48,580 nt of DNA from assembly GCA_029263215.1 (NCBI GenBank), contig JAJCXY010000062.1, forward strand, positions 1 through 48,580, given 5' to 3'. Below, one piece after another: positions 23,486 to 31,606 of this stretch. The translations under genes and the position numbers were made by a program. Numbering within the stretch: position 1 is the stretch's first letter; each line of letters starts with the position of its first letter. This DNA comes from Acidimicrobiales bacterium (GTDB lineage Bacteria > Actinomycetota > Acidimicrobiia > Acidimicrobiales > Aldehydirespiratoraceae). Under the pieces are notes generated by a model, which had not been told where the DNA came from, searched no databases, and saw only the letters and a program-made list of their open reading frames with translations.

Positions 23486-24783
23486 CCATCTCCGCCGAGC
23501 ACCCCAGCCCCCTCGCTGAGATCGAGCAGCGAGTTCAACAGACCGCCAAGGACGATGCACTCGATCTGGACAGCATCGGCACCAGCGAGACCCTGCAGGT
23601 GCTCGTCGACGAGGAAATCCGCCTCTGGAACGACGACTTCCGCCGCGGCGACCGCCCCTACCCCCTGGCCGATCCCGCCCTGGTCTCCGAGCGAGCCATG
23701 CGTAACCTCGTCGGCTACGGACCCTTGGCGCCCCTCTTGACCGACGACGACGTGTGGGAGGTGATGATCAACGCTCCGGATGCGATCTTCGTCAAACGCC
23801 ACGTCGGACCCAGCGGCTACCACGATGAGGTCTTCCACGACGACGAACACGTCTTACGGACCCTCACCAAGATTCTCGACGATGCCTCCACCGCCCACCG
23901 CAAGCTCGACCCGAGCGAGGGGCTTCAGGACGCCCAGTTGGATGATGGGGCGCGCCTCCACATCGTCCATGGCGACGTAGCACGCGGTGGCCATGTGATG
24001 GTCAACATCCGCAAGTTCACCGGCATCAGCTTTCGGAGTCTCGATGAACTCATCAGCCGCGGGATGCTCACGGCCCAGGTCGCCGAATTCCTGCGTGGCT
24101 GCGTGAAGGCGCGCCAGACCATCGTGTTCGCGGGGGCTCCCGGCGCGGGCAAAACCACGATGCTCAATTGTTGTGCGGCCGAGCTCGATCCCTCCCTCCG
24201 GGTGGTGGTTGCCGAGGAGGTCTTCGAGGCAGATATTCCACTCCCAAATGTCGCAAGCATGCAGACGCGCGCCTCACGCGCTGATCGACCCGAAGTCGAT
24301 CTACGCCGCCTCGTCGCCGGATTCCTGCGTATGGCCCCCGATGTCGCCATAGTCGGCGAAGTCCGCGATCGAGAGGCCCTACCCCTTCTGCTCACCCTCT
24401 CGTCTGGCGTCAAGGGATTCACCACCATCCATGCCGGTTCGGCTCGCCAAGCCCTCACTCGGCTGAGGTTCATCTGCCAACTGAGCGATACCAGCAACGA
24501 GCTGCCCATGTCGGCTCTGAGCAGCCTGGTGAGCGAGGCCATCGACGTGGTGGTCCACTGCGTCCGTACAAGCGAGGGGCCCCGCGTCGGGGCTGTGTTG
24601 TGCGTCGAAGACAACACGAGTGGTGCCGACGGCACGAACTTCACCGCCACCGATACCTTCACGCGGGGAGGGCCCGGAGCGGAGCTTGCCTGGACCGGCA
24701 ACATCCCCTCCCGCGTCGGTCAGGCCTTCGCCGATGCCGGACTCGACATCCGCGAGCCGCTGATGCCTGAGGTCGGCCCATGA
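23482..24783 (+). CDS. tadA: Tad pilus assembly ATPase TadA/CpaF
   Basis: This cytoplasmic secretion ATPase of the VirB11/PilT family powers pilus polymerisation. The CpaF N-domain motif RNLVGYGPLAPLLTDDDVWEVMIN is followed by Walker A FAGAPGAGKTTML (about residues 216-228). The Asp box VAEEVFEADIP, Walker B RMAPDVAIVGEVRDREA and the His-containing FTTIHAGSARQALTRL complete the set. I start at ATG 23482, which overlaps the preceding stop. An in-frame ATG at 23464 is less likely. Tad machines use one TadA for both extension and retraction. Confidence 0.94.
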   Translation: MTISAEHPSPLAEIEQRVQQTAKDDALDLDSIGTSETLQVLVDEEIRLWNDDFRRGDRPYPLADPALVSERAMRNLVGYGPLAPLLTDDDVWEVMINAPDAIFVKRHVGPSGYHDEVFHDDEHVLRTLTKILDDASTAHRKLDPSEGLQDAQLDDGARLHIVHGDVARGGHVMVNIRKFTGISFRSLDELISRGMLTAQVAEFLRGCVKARQTIVFAGAPGAGKTTMLNCCAAELDPSLRVVVAEEVFEADIPLPNVASMQTRASRADRPEVDLRRLVAGFLRMAPDVAIVGEVRDREALPLLLTLSSGVKGFTTIHAGSARQALTRLRFICQLSDTSNELPMSALSSLVSEAIDVVVHCVRTSEGPRVGAVLCVEDNTSGADGTNFTATDTFTRGGPGAELAWTGNIPSRVGQAFADAGLDIREPLMPEVGP

Positions 24784-25667
24784 CTGCCCTGGTGGTCGCG
24801 ATAGCGGCTGGTCTCGGAGTGTTCTGGCTGTATTCAGCGGTCGCCTACGGCTGGAAGGGACTCGGGTTCGGTCCCGCCATTTCCGCCGCCCGGTCCGCCC
24901 CCCGACTCGATCTCGACGCGTGGCTTCGCCAGGCTGGGCTCGAAGACGTCGACCGGCGCGAGTTCATCGCCGTCGTGGGGATGCTATTCGTTCTCGGAGC
25001 TGTGGTTGCCTACGCGGCATTCGGCGGGCCCTTGCCCGCTATCGCGCTCGGCACGTTCACCGCCTCGTTCCCGGTCGCCTCGTATCGGCTCCGACGCCAA
25101 AACCGCATCCAACGCGCTCAGGAATCCTGGCCGCGCATGATCGAGGAGATCCGCGTTCAGACAGGTTCCATGGGCCGCTCGATTCCCCACGCCCTTTTCG
25201 ACGTAGGGCGCCGCGGACCCGACGAACTCCGCCCCGCCTTCGAGGCTGCCCACCGCGAGTGGCTGCTCACCACCGACTTTCCTCGTACCGTGCGCGTACT
25301 GAAGCAAAGGCTCGCCGACAGCAGCGCCGACATGGTGTGTGAGACCCTGCTGATCGCCCACGAGCTCGGCGGAACCGACCTCGATCGACGTCTCGAGGCA
25401 CTCTCGGAAGACCGTCTTCAAGACACCCAGGGCCGCAAGGATGCCCGAGCGCGGCAGGCCGGGGCCCGGTTCGCTCGCGTCTTCGTGCTCGCCGTTCCCG
25501 CCGGCATGGCGCTGGCGGGAATGTCGATTGGCAACGGCCGCGCCGCCTACCGGTCCACCACTGGCCAGACCGTGGTGATGCTCGCCCTCGCTCTCGTCAT
25601 CGCATGCTGGGCCTGGGCCGGCCGAGTGATGCGCCTGCCCGACCCGCACCGGGTATTTGTCGAATGA
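24780..25667 (+). CDS. tadB: Tad inner-membrane platform protein TadB
   Basis: The 295-residue product is a GspF-like membrane protein, with membrane helices near the N-terminus, at about 62-100, and two near 230-285. The cytoplasmic segment WPRMIEEIRVQTGSMGRSIPHALFDVG matches the T2SSF helical bundle, with the second element DMVCETLLIAHELGGTDLDRRLEALSEDRLQD. It forms the platform on which pilins are assembled together with TadC. Start and stop overlap the neighbouring genes as ATGA. Confidence 0.88.
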   Translation: MTALVVAIAAGLGVFWLYSAVAYGWKGLGFGPAISAARSAPRLDLDAWLRQAGLEDVDRREFIAVVGMLFVLGAVVAYAAFGGPLPAIALGTFTASFPVASYRLRRQNRIQRAQESWPRMIEEIRVQTGSMGRSIPHALFDVGRRGPDELRPAFEAAHREWLLTTDFPRTVRVLKQRLADSSADMVCETLLIAHELGGTDLDRRLEALSEDRLQDTQGRKDARARQAGARFARVFVLAVPAGMALAGMSIGNGRAAYRSTTGQTVVMLALALVIACWAWAGRVMRLPDPHRVFVE

Positions 25668-26566
25668 GTCATCCTTTCGTGCTCATCGGCCTGGTCGGAT
25701 TCGTCGGTCTCAGCCTCCTTCTGTCCGAACTCAGGTGGTTCCGACGACCTTCGATGGCAGACCGGCTCACGCCCTATGCGCCTGGCCTCAACCGATCGCT
25801 GAGATCGGGATTGCTCTCGGTCGCCTCGTTTCGCGATGTCGTCGCCCCTCTGTCGCAGCAACTGGGCGAACGCCTCGCTCGACTGGTCGGCATCAGCGAG
25901 GAACTCGGCACCCGTCTACGCCGGATTCACTCCCCTCTCGACGCGACCACCTTTCGCGTCCGGCAGATCGGCTGGGCGACCGCAACACTCGGCCTTGGAT
26001 CTCTCGCTTCGGTCGCTTTCGGGGCCGCCGCGCCTCTCGCGATCCTCGTGGTTCTCGGCGGGCCCATCCTCACCTTCCTCCTGCTCGAGCAACGAGTAGC
26101 GGCGGCATCGTCCGACTGGCAGCGCCGGATCTTCCTCGAACTACCGGTGATCGCCGAGCAACTGGGGATGCTCACATCCGCCGGCTGGTCGCTCGGCGCG
26201 GCCATCACACGCATTGCTTCTCGCGGGAGCGGAACGTGCTCAGCCGACCTGAAACGAGTCGTGCAGCGGATGCGCCAAGGCCTGTCCGAGGTCGATGCGC
26301 TTCGCGAATGGAGCGATCTCGCCGATGTCGACGACCTGGATCGCCTGGTATCAGTGCTCGCTCTCAACCGCGAGGCGGCCGATCTCGGTCGCCTGATATC
26401 AGAAGAGGCGCGCACTATCCGCCGAGAAGCCCAACGAGAACTGATCGAGTCGATCGAGCGCCGAAACCAGCAGGTCTGGATCCCGGTCACCGTCGCGGCC
26501 CTGATTCCCGGGGTCTTGTTGATGGGTGTCCCATTCCTCGACGCGTTGACGCTGTTCGGCGCATGA
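25664..26566 (+). CDS. tadC: Tad inner-membrane platform protein TadC
   Basis: The 300-residue product is the second GspF-like platform subunit. It has an N-terminal helix (residues 5-21), paired helices at about 100-145, and a C-terminal helix pair ending in IPVTVAALIPGVLLMGVPFLDAL. The cytoplasmic motif IFLELPVIAEQLGMLTSAGWSLGAAITRIASRG and the second element LDRLVSVLALNREAADLGRLISEEARTIRREAQ match the T2SSF family. I start at ATG 25664 (ATGA overlap with tadB), not the earlier in-frame codon. Confidence 0.88.
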   Translation: MSHPFVLIGLVGFVGLSLLLSELRWFRRPSMADRLTPYAPGLNRSLRSGLLSVASFRDVVAPLSQQLGERLARLVGISEELGTRLRRIHSPLDATTFRVRQIGWATATLGLGSLASVAFGAAAPLAILVVLGGPILTFLLLEQRVAAASSDWQRRIFLELPVIAEQLGMLTSAGWSLGAAITRIASRGSGTCSADLKRVVQRMRQGLSEVDALREWSDLADVDDLDRLVSVLALNREAADLGRLISEEARTIRREAQRELIESIERRNQQVWIPVTVAALIPGVLLMGVPFLDALTLFGA

Positions 26567-26609
26567 CCACCACTGAAGAACTCACTGAACCACCGAGAGG
26601 GAGCAAGCA

Positions 26610-26843
26610 ATGAAGATCACCGAACAGACCTGGATGGAGATCCAAATGCTGGTCAGCGCAGTCAACCGCCGCACCGGTCGCATGATCGGCGACCGCGGCG
26701 AGGGAGTGATAAGCACCGCGATCGCGGTACTTATCACCGCCTTTATCGGAGCCGCGATGTGGGTCGCATTCGACCGCATATGGGGCAACGCCGAGGCCAA
26801 TATCGAAGGGGAAGTCGGCCGCATCGGCACCGCCGGAGGGTGA
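26610..26843 (+). CDS. Small Flp-like pilin candidate
   Basis: The 77-residue product has a charged N-terminus, then DRGEGVISTAIAVLITAFIGAAMWVAFDRIW, one hydrophobic helix starting after a Gly, and a short polar tail. Size, position after tadC and topology fit the structural Flp pilin or a minor pilin. The Glu lies at +1 relative to a cleavage after DRG rather than the usual +5, so processing may differ. A 32-base palindrome covers the coding sequence of the helix. The stop overlaps the next GTG start. Confidence 0.7.
   Translation: MKITEQTWMEIQMLVSAVNRRTGRMIGDRGEGVISTAIAVLITAFIGAAMWVAFDRIWGNAEANIEGEVGRIGTAGG
26706..26737. repeat. 32-base near-perfect palindrome inside the small pilin gene
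   Basis: The centre of symmetry is between 26721 and 26722. Fifteen of sixteen base pairs match, and only C26714/A26729 is mismatched. The arms begin GTGATAAG and end CTTATCAC around a CCGCGATCGCGG core. It encodes VISTAIAVLIT with ATA, GTA and CTT codons, which are uncommon in the surrounding genes. Confidence 0.85.
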
Positions 26844-27253
26844 ACCACTCCCGCCTCAACGCCGAGCACGGATCTGGCATGGTGGGCACAAGCGCGGGGT
26901 TTCTCGTGTTCCTGCTCCTCATGTTCGCGGCGGTGCAGATCCTGTTCAACCTCTACGCCACGTCGATCGTCACTGCGGCGGCCCACGACGCGGCTCGGGA
27001 AGTGGCCGGGTTCGACGCGTCCACCGACAGGTGCGCCGCCGTGAGCGGGGCCGAGTCGAGATTCGCCGAGGCACTCGGCCAGTACAGCGACGCCGGTCAT
27101 GTCGCCCTCGAGTGGACGTGCGCCGATCCCGATGTTGTCCGACTGAGGGTGGTGGCCAACCACCCCACGATCCTGCCGGCGCGGCTGAGTGGACTGCTCT
27201 CCTTGGGCCACCTCGACCGCACGATCGAGATGCGGGTGGAGTCGCTCCGATGA
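26840..27253 (+). CDS. TadE-like minor pilin
   Basis: The 137-residue product has a short leader (SRLNAEHGSGMVGTSAG), one hydrophobic helix (FLVFLLLMFAAVQILFNLYATSIV) and then TAAAHDAAREVAG, the typical TadE arrangement in which alanine-rich helix residues follow the membrane segment. A small exported domain with two cysteines (CAAVSG, TCADPD) completes it. The GTG start at 26840 overlaps the pilin stop, with GGAGG directly before it. TadE-like proteins are minor pilins needed for Tad pilus assembly. Confidence 0.8.
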   Translation: MNHSRLNAEHGSGMVGTSAGFLVFLLLMFAAVQILFNLYATSIVTAAAHDAAREVAGFDASTDRCAAVSGAESRFAEALGQYSDAGHVALEWTCADPDVVRLRVVANHPTILPARLSGLLSLGHLDRTIEMRVESLR

Positions 27254-27708
27254 GATCTCCGGGCATCTGCCGAGGTGACGCCGGCCAGGTCGGTGGCATG
27301 GAGGCGCTTCCGTTCGGATTCCTGATCTTCATCGCCGGCACCCTGCTCTTCGCCAATGTCTGGGGTGTTATCGATGCGAAGCTCGCGGTCACGAGCGCGG
27401 CGCGCGAAGCGGCACGGGCCTATGTAGAAGCACCTGATGCGGCCGCCGCCAGCCGTGCTGCGGGTCAACGCGCGGATGAGACATTGGCCGCCTACGGACG
27501 CGACGGGCAGCGGGCTCAGGTAACAGTGCCTCCGATCCAAGACGGCTACCGCCGGTGCGCTCGCGTTTCGGTCACCGTGTCCTACGACGTTCCCGCGGTG
27601 GCCATTCCGTTCATCGGCGGGTTCGGAGATATCGCTCCGGTGAGTTCCACGTTCACGGAATTGATCGACCCGTTCCGGGACGGCCTCACGGGGGAGGCAG
27701 CATGCTGA
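27250..27708 (+). CDS. TadE/TadF-like minor pilin
   Basis: The 152-residue product has a leader ending GDAGQVGGME, with Glu near the start of a hydrophobic helix (ALPFGFLIFIAGTLLFANVWGVI). DAKLAVTSAAREAARAYVEAPD follows, the conserved helix of the TadE/TadF family. The C-terminal part is a small exported beta domain (VTVSYDVPAVAIPFIGGFGDI). It overlaps the previous gene as ATGA and the next by seven bases. Confidence 0.8.
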   Translation: MRSPGICRGDAGQVGGMEALPFGFLIFIAGTLLFANVWGVIDAKLAVTSAAREAARAYVEAPDAAAASRAAGQRADETLAAYGRDGQRAQVTVPPIQDGYRRCARVSVTVSYDVPAVAIPFIGGFGDIAPVSSTFTELIDPFRDGLTGEAAC

Positions 27709-28133
27709 CCTCCCGCAGCGAGCGGGGCACTGTGCTGCTGATGTTTCCTGCGGCGATGCTCATCATGGTGGTGCTCGGGGCGATCGTGATCGACGTCGGT
27801 CTCAGCCAGGTACGCGGTCGTGAACTGGAGGCAGTTGCGGCGTCGGCAGCCAACGACGCTTTGGGGTCCCTCGATGTCCAGCAGCTACGAACCGACGGAA
27901 CCATCCGTCTCGATCAGCCCCGGGCCGTCGCCATCGCGCGAGCCGCTGTGGCCGCAGGACCGCTCCCCGAGGCCGTGGTCACCGATGTGGTGATCACCAG
28001 CGATCCGCTGGGCCGCCCCGAGATCGCGGTGACCCTCGAACTGGAGGTGGCCCTGGTGATAGCACCCGCCCTCCCCGGCGACCTCGAGGTCACCACCATC
28101 CGCCGCACAGCGTCGGTGACGATTCTCGGTTGA
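27702..28133 (+). CDS. TadG-like pilus assembly protein
   Basis: The 143-residue product begins with SERGTVLLMFPAAMLIMVVLGAIVIDVGLSQVRGRELEAVAASAANDAL. This is the Gly-plus-hydrophobic helix and the VD...R.L..AADAAA-like motif of TadG/Flp assembly proteins. It is shorter than typical TadG and lacks a von Willebrand domain. The ATG at 27702 has a GGGGGAGG ribosome site and overlaps the previous stop. It is the last gene of the operon. No prepilin peptidase gene is present, so that enzyme must be encoded elsewhere. Confidence 0.75.
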   Translation: MLTSRSERGTVLLMFPAAMLIMVVLGAIVIDVGLSQVRGRELEAVAASAANDALGSLDVQQLRTDGTIRLDQPRAVAIARAAVAAGPLPEAVVTDVVITSDPLGRPEIAVTLELEVALVIAPALPGDLEVTTIRRTASVTILG

Positions 28134-28157
28134 CCTCTCGCCACGCGATGTCGCTGT

Positions 28158-29105
28158 TCAGAAGTAGATGAGTTCCTTGGCCCGCTCACTGACCTCGTCG
28201 AGGTCGTCGGTCCAGGCGCCGGTCGAAAGGTATTTCCACCCTCCGTCGGCCACGATCACCACGATCGTTCCTTCATCGATGCGCTCCGCTGTGCGCGCCG
28301 CGCCGGCCAGCGCCGCGCCGGCGGATACACCGGCGAACACGCCGAGTTCGCTGAGTTTGCGGGTGTATTCGATCGACTCGCGGGGTCGGACGATGCGCTT
28401 GCCATCGAGGAGATCGACACCACCCCACTTCACGTAGATGGGCGGCACGTAGCCGTCGTCGAGATTGCGGAGCCCGTCGACGATCTCACCGGCAGGGGGT
28501 TCCACCGCCAACACTTTCACTCCCGGCTTCGCCTCCTTGAGGTAGGTGCCGACACCCATGAGGGTGCCGCTGGTGCCCAGACCGGCGACGAAGTGGGTGA
28601 CCTCGGGCACGTCGTGGAGGATCTCGGGGCCGGTGGTGTCGTAGTGGACCTGGGGGTTCGCCATGTTGGCGTACTGGTAGAGGAACACCCACTCGGGATT
28701 CTGGTCGGCGAGGAACTGGGCATGGCGCACGGCACCGTTGCTTCCCTCCGATCCGGGAGTGTCGATTATCTCCGCCCCATAGACGTCGAGCATCTTGCGT
28801 CGCTCGGGCGAGACGTTGCCAGGCATCACGATCTTGATCGGATAACCCCTGAGCCGGGCGATCATCGCGAGAGCGATACCGGTGTTGCCCGACGATGGTT
28901 CGATGATGGTCTTGCCCGGTCGGAGCGTGCCGTCTTCCTCGGCGGCGAGGACCATGGCTTTGGCGATGCGATCCTTCACCGATCCGCCCGGATTCTGACC
29001 TTCCAGCTTGGCGAGGATCCGCACGCCGGGGTTGGGACTGAGCGCGCTCACGTCGATCACCGGCGTATCGCCGATCATGTCGAGAACGTCTCTGTGAATC
29101 GTCAT
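28158..29105 (-). CDS. cysM: Cysteine synthase CysM
   Basis: This PLP enzyme makes cysteine from an activated serine. The PLP lysine lies in NPGGSVKDRIA, the phosphate-binding loop is GTSGTLMGVGTYL, and the substrate loop is EPSSGNTGIALA. The C-terminus ends ELIYF. In mycobacteria, CysM uses O-phosphoserine and the sulfur carrier CysO, and Mec then releases cysteine. A mec gene lies directly upstream here, which supports that route over the sulfide-using CysK. No cysO lies between them. A well-formed promoter and a palindrome precede the gene. Confidence 0.93.
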   Translation of the reverse strand: MTIHRDVLDMIGDTPVIDVSALSPNPGVRILAKLEGQNPGGSVKDRIAKAMVLAAEEDGTLRPGKTIIEPSSGNTGIALAMIARLRGYPIKIVMPGNVSPERRKMLDVYGAEIIDTPGSEGSNGAVRHAQFLADQNPEWVFLYQYANMANPQVHYDTTGPEILHDVPEVTHFVAGLGTSGTLMGVGTYLKEAKPGVKVLAVEPPAGEIVDGLRNLDDGYVPPIYVKWGGVDLLDGKRIVRPRESIEYTRKLSELGVFAGVSAGAALAGAARTAERIDEGTIVVIVADGGWKYLSTGAWTDDLDEVSERAKELIYF

Positions 29106-29130
29106 TCTTCAGGCCTCTACCGGCATAAAC

Positions 29131-29143
29131 CCGACAATGTCGG
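29131..29143 (-). promoter_or_regulatory. Palindrome in the cysM leader, candidate operator
   Basis: CCGACA-A-TGTCGG is a perfect 6-bp dyad. It lies about 20-30 bases downstream of the predicted transcription start and 26 bases before the cysM start codon. The size and sequence are compatible with a repressor site, for example of the Rrf2 type. Confidence 0.5.
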
Positions 29144-29166
29144 TAATTATGATCGGAACAGTAGGG

Positions 29167-29195
29167 ATTATAGGTACCTAACGCCTACAGGTCAC
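29167..29195 (-). promoter_or_regulatory. Sigma-70-type promoter for cysM
   Basis: A perfect -10 TATAAT (29172-29167) is preceded, 17 bases upstream, by GTGACC (29195-29190), which matches four of six -35 positions. It lies between mec and cysM, so cysM can be transcribed independently. Confidence 0.65.
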
Positions 29196-29228
29196 CCATT
29201 CATTCCCGATCTGCGCCAGTTTCAAACC

Positions 29229-29642
29229 TCAGATGATCTCCACCGGCTCTTCGGTGATCTCACCGTCGAGGATCCGGTAGCACCGCAGAGACGCTTCGGG
29301 ATGCTTCAGCGACACGATGATGAAGCGCCACGCCCCGAATGGATCGAAGCGGGCCGCGTCGGCCACATCGGTGGGCGACGGGTAGTTGGTGGAGTGGGTG
29401 TGGGAGTGCATCACCCCCATCACCGCCACGCCTGAATCGTCGGCAGTGCGCTCCACATCCATCATCTCCTGGCCGTCGAGCTCATAGATCGTGCTCGATT
29501 CGGCTGCATTGCGCATAGGGAAGAAACGCACCACCTCGTCGCCATCAAAGGGACCGGCGAAGAGGCCACACGCCTCGTACGGGAGGCCGTGGAGAGCGTG
29601 GGCGACCATCTCAGCATGGACCGAAGCGGGGAGGCGCAACAC
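29229..29642 (-). CDS. mec: Mec-type JAMM metallopeptidase (CysO-cysteine peptidase)
   Basis: This Mov34/MPN-family zinc peptidase has YEACGLFAGP, followed by the JAMM motif MHSHTHSTNYPSPTD (H-x-H-x7-S-x2-D). Actinobacterial Mec cleaves the cysteine added to the C-terminus of the carrier CysO. The start is uncertain. GTG 29642 gives LRLPASVHAEMV, a family-typical start. The frame is open to 29696, but that would overlap the divergent smpB gene. Neither has a clear ribosome site. It lies just upstream of cysM on the same strand. Confidence 0.86.
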   Translation of the reverse strand: MLRLPASVHAEMVAHALHGLPYEACGLFAGPFDGDEVVRFFPMRNAAESSTIYELDGQEMMDVERTADDSGVAVMGVMHSHTHSTNYPSPTDVADAARFDPFGAWRFIIVSLKHPEASLRCYRILDGEITEEPVEII

Positions 29643-29681
29643 GACGCGCAGGTTACCGGCGAGCCGGTACCGTGACCCGCC

Positions 29682-30179
29682 ATGGCCAAGTCGCAAAAGA
29701 AGCGTGACATCCCGGCGGGAGCAGTGGCAGTCGCCACCAACCGCACGGCGCGCCGCGACTATGAGATCCTCGACACCCTCGAGTGCGGGATCGTACTGCG
29801 GGGCAGCGAGGTGAAATCACTGCGCGAAAGCAAGGTGCAGCTCCCCGAGGCCTACGCCATCTTCTACCGCGGCGAACTCTGGCTCGTCGGCCTTCACATC
29901 TCCGCCTACTCCCATTCCGCCGAAGCCTTCGCCCACGACACCGACCGGCGCAAGAAGCTCCTAGCCCACCGCGACCAGCTCGAACGTTGGAACTCCCGGG
30001 TCGATCGCGAGAAACTCGCCCTGATCCCCCTCGCCATCTACTTCAAGAACGGCCGGGCCAAGGTGGACCTGGCGCTGGCCCGGGGCCGTAAGCAGCACGA
30101 CCGTCGCCAAGACATCGCCAAGCGCGATGCCGACCGCGAGGCCCAGCGAGCCATCGCGAAATCCCGACGCCAGCGCTGA
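29682..30179 (+). CDS. smpB: SsrA-binding protein SmpB
   Basis: This 165-residue RNA-binding protein delivers tmRNA to stalled ribosomes. Family motifs are complete: RRDYEILDTLECGIVLRGSEVKSLR, YAIFYRGELWLVGLHISAY, RRKKLLAHRDQLERW, LIPLAIYFKNGRAKVDLALARGRKQHDRR. The C-terminal basic tail (REAQRAIAKSRRQR) that enters the mRNA channel is intact. Its partner RNA gene ssrA lies 5.5 kb downstream on the same strand. Confidence 0.97.
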   Translation: MAKSQKKRDIPAGAVAVATNRTARRDYEILDTLECGIVLRGSEVKSLRESKVQLPEAYAIFYRGELWLVGLHISAYSHSAEAFAHDTDRRKKLLAHRDQLERWNSRVDREKLALIPLAIYFKNGRAKVDLALARGRKQHDRRQDIAKRDADREAQRAIAKSRRQR

Positions 30180-30193
30180 CGCCGACGCCTGAC

Positions 30194-30214
30194 GCCCAAC
30201 GCCCAACGCCCAAC
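30194..30214 (+). repeat. Three tandem GCCCAAC units
   Basis: There are three perfect 7-base repeats between the convergent smpB and P450 genes. No function is evident. Confidence 0.6.
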
Positions 30215-30220
30215 CGGGCT

Positions 30221-31495
30221 CTAGCGCTTGGTGCCGGCGGTGAAGGTCATGGGCATGATTCGAGGCCCCCGCACCTGGCCACCCGCCCATTTCATCGGCT
30301 CACGATCGCTCACATGGAAATTCGGGATCCGGTCGATCCATACCTGTATGGCGGCGGTCATCTCCAAGCGGGCAAGGTTGGACCCGGCACAGCGGTGTAT
30401 GCCCGAGCCGAACGCCACGTGGCGGTTACGGGCTCGATCGATGATGAACTCATCGGGGTTCTCGAAGTGCTCCGGGTCGTGGTTGGCGGCCGGGAAGTTC
30501 ATCAGGACCTTGTCGCCGGCATGGATGCAGACATCGCCTACCTCCACGTCTTGTTCGGCCACGCGGGCCATCGTGACCGGCGAGTAGAAGCGCAGAAACT
30601 CCTCCACCGCAACCGCCATGAGTTCGGGCTCATCGACCAGGCGCTGGAGATCGGCCGGATTGGTGCCGAGATGCCACAGCGCCGAACCGATCGAGCTCCA
30701 TGTGGTGTCGATTCCCGCCACGATCAAGAGGTTGGCGATACCCACCACCACCGCAGGGGTGATGTTGGCTTCAGGGTGATCCAGCTCCATGTGCAACAAC
30801 TCGGTGAGCAGATCTTCACGGGGATCCTCAAGCCGCGAGTTGACCTCGTCGTTCAGATAGGTGAGCAGCTCATCGCGTGTCCTCACCCGAAGCTCGGGGT
30901 CGTTGAGGCCTTCGCCGAGGACCCCGTTGACCCACTCCACGAAGGTGTCGGCCATCCCGGGATCGACGCCGATCATGTGGGCGATCACGCGGGGCGGAAT
31001 CTGCTGGGAGTAGTCGACCGCACCATCGCACTCACCCTTCTCGATGAAACCATCGATGAGCGAATGGCACAGCTCCTCGGTGAACTCGGTGTAGCGCAGC
31101 ACCGCCTTGGGTGCGAAGGTCGGCAACAGCATCCGCCGCGTCCAGGAATGGATCGGCGGATCGGCGGTGATCGGCGCCGCCGCAATCTGCTGTTCGTAGC
31201 GAGACATCTCGGGCATGCCCGCAGGCGGAGGCATCACCAGGACCTGTCGCGACGACAGCTCCGGAACCAGTCCCGCCATCTCGCGCACGTCGTCGAACCG
31301 GGTGGGATTCCACGACCCACCGAGTCTGTCGGTGTGGGCGATCGGGCATTTGTCGCGCATTTCGGCCCAGATCGGAACGGGGTTCTCGACATACGCGTCG
31401 TCGCGGATGTCGTAGTCGGTGGTCCAGTCTTCGACCGGGCCGCCGGGAAGCCACATCTCTGCGTTCGATGGATTGACCGGGGCGCTCTCACTCAT
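30221..31495 (-). CDS. Cytochrome P450
   Basis: This is a soluble heme monooxygenase of 424 residues. The heme loop FGSGIHRCAG carries the ligand Cys369. The I-helix oxygen motif is VAGIDTTWSSIG, and the K-helix ExxR is in VEEFLRFYSP. PPIHSWTRRMLLPTFAP matches the usual substrate-site helix C region. Motifs resemble actinobacterial CYP families acting on terpenoids or steroids, but the substrate is unknown. I start at ATG 31495. The longer open frame upstream has no P450 character. It is divergent from DUF1348/TetR across a palindrome. Confidence 0.94.
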   Translation of the reverse strand: MSESAPVNPSNAEMWLPGGPVEDWTTDYDIRDDAYVENPVPIWAEMRDKCPIAHTDRLGGSWNPTRFDDVREMAGLVPELSSRQVLVMPPPAGMPEMSRYEQQIAAAPITADPPIHSWTRRMLLPTFAPKAVLRYTEFTEELCHSLIDGFIEKGECDGAVDYSQQIPPRVIAHMIGVDPGMADTFVEWVNGVLGEGLNDPELRVRTRDELLTYLNDEVNSRLEDPREDLLTELLHMELDHPEANITPAVVVGIANLLIVAGIDTTWSSIGSALWHLGTNPADLQRLVDEPELMAVAVEEFLRFYSPVTMARVAEQDVEVGDVCIHAGDKVLMNFPAANHDPEHFENPDEFIIDRARNRHVAFGSGIHRCAGSNLARLEMTAAIQVWIDRIPNFHVSDREPMKWAGGQVRGPRIMPMTFTAGTKR

Positions 31496-31576
31496 GGCGT
31501 GAGACAGTAACCCACTACGCCGTAAGCCGCAGACCGACCGGCGCGCCGGGAATGGAACCGACGGCCGCCGACTTCT

Positions 31577-31596
31577 GTGAGAACACCCATTCTCAC
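31577..31596. promoter_or_regulatory. Inverted repeat between P450 and DUF1348/TetR genes
   Basis: GTGAGAA-N6-TTCTCAC has perfect 7-bp arms. It lies 10 bases before the DUF1348 start codon in the 111-base divergent region. Size and place fit a TetR-family operator. Confidence 0.55.
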
Positions 31597-31606
31597 CGGA
31601 GTCGAC

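Noticed and set aside
30314..31510. Long open frame antisense to the P450 gene
   Set aside because: The P450 motifs are complete on the minus strand, and the plus-strand reading shows no protein-like pattern.
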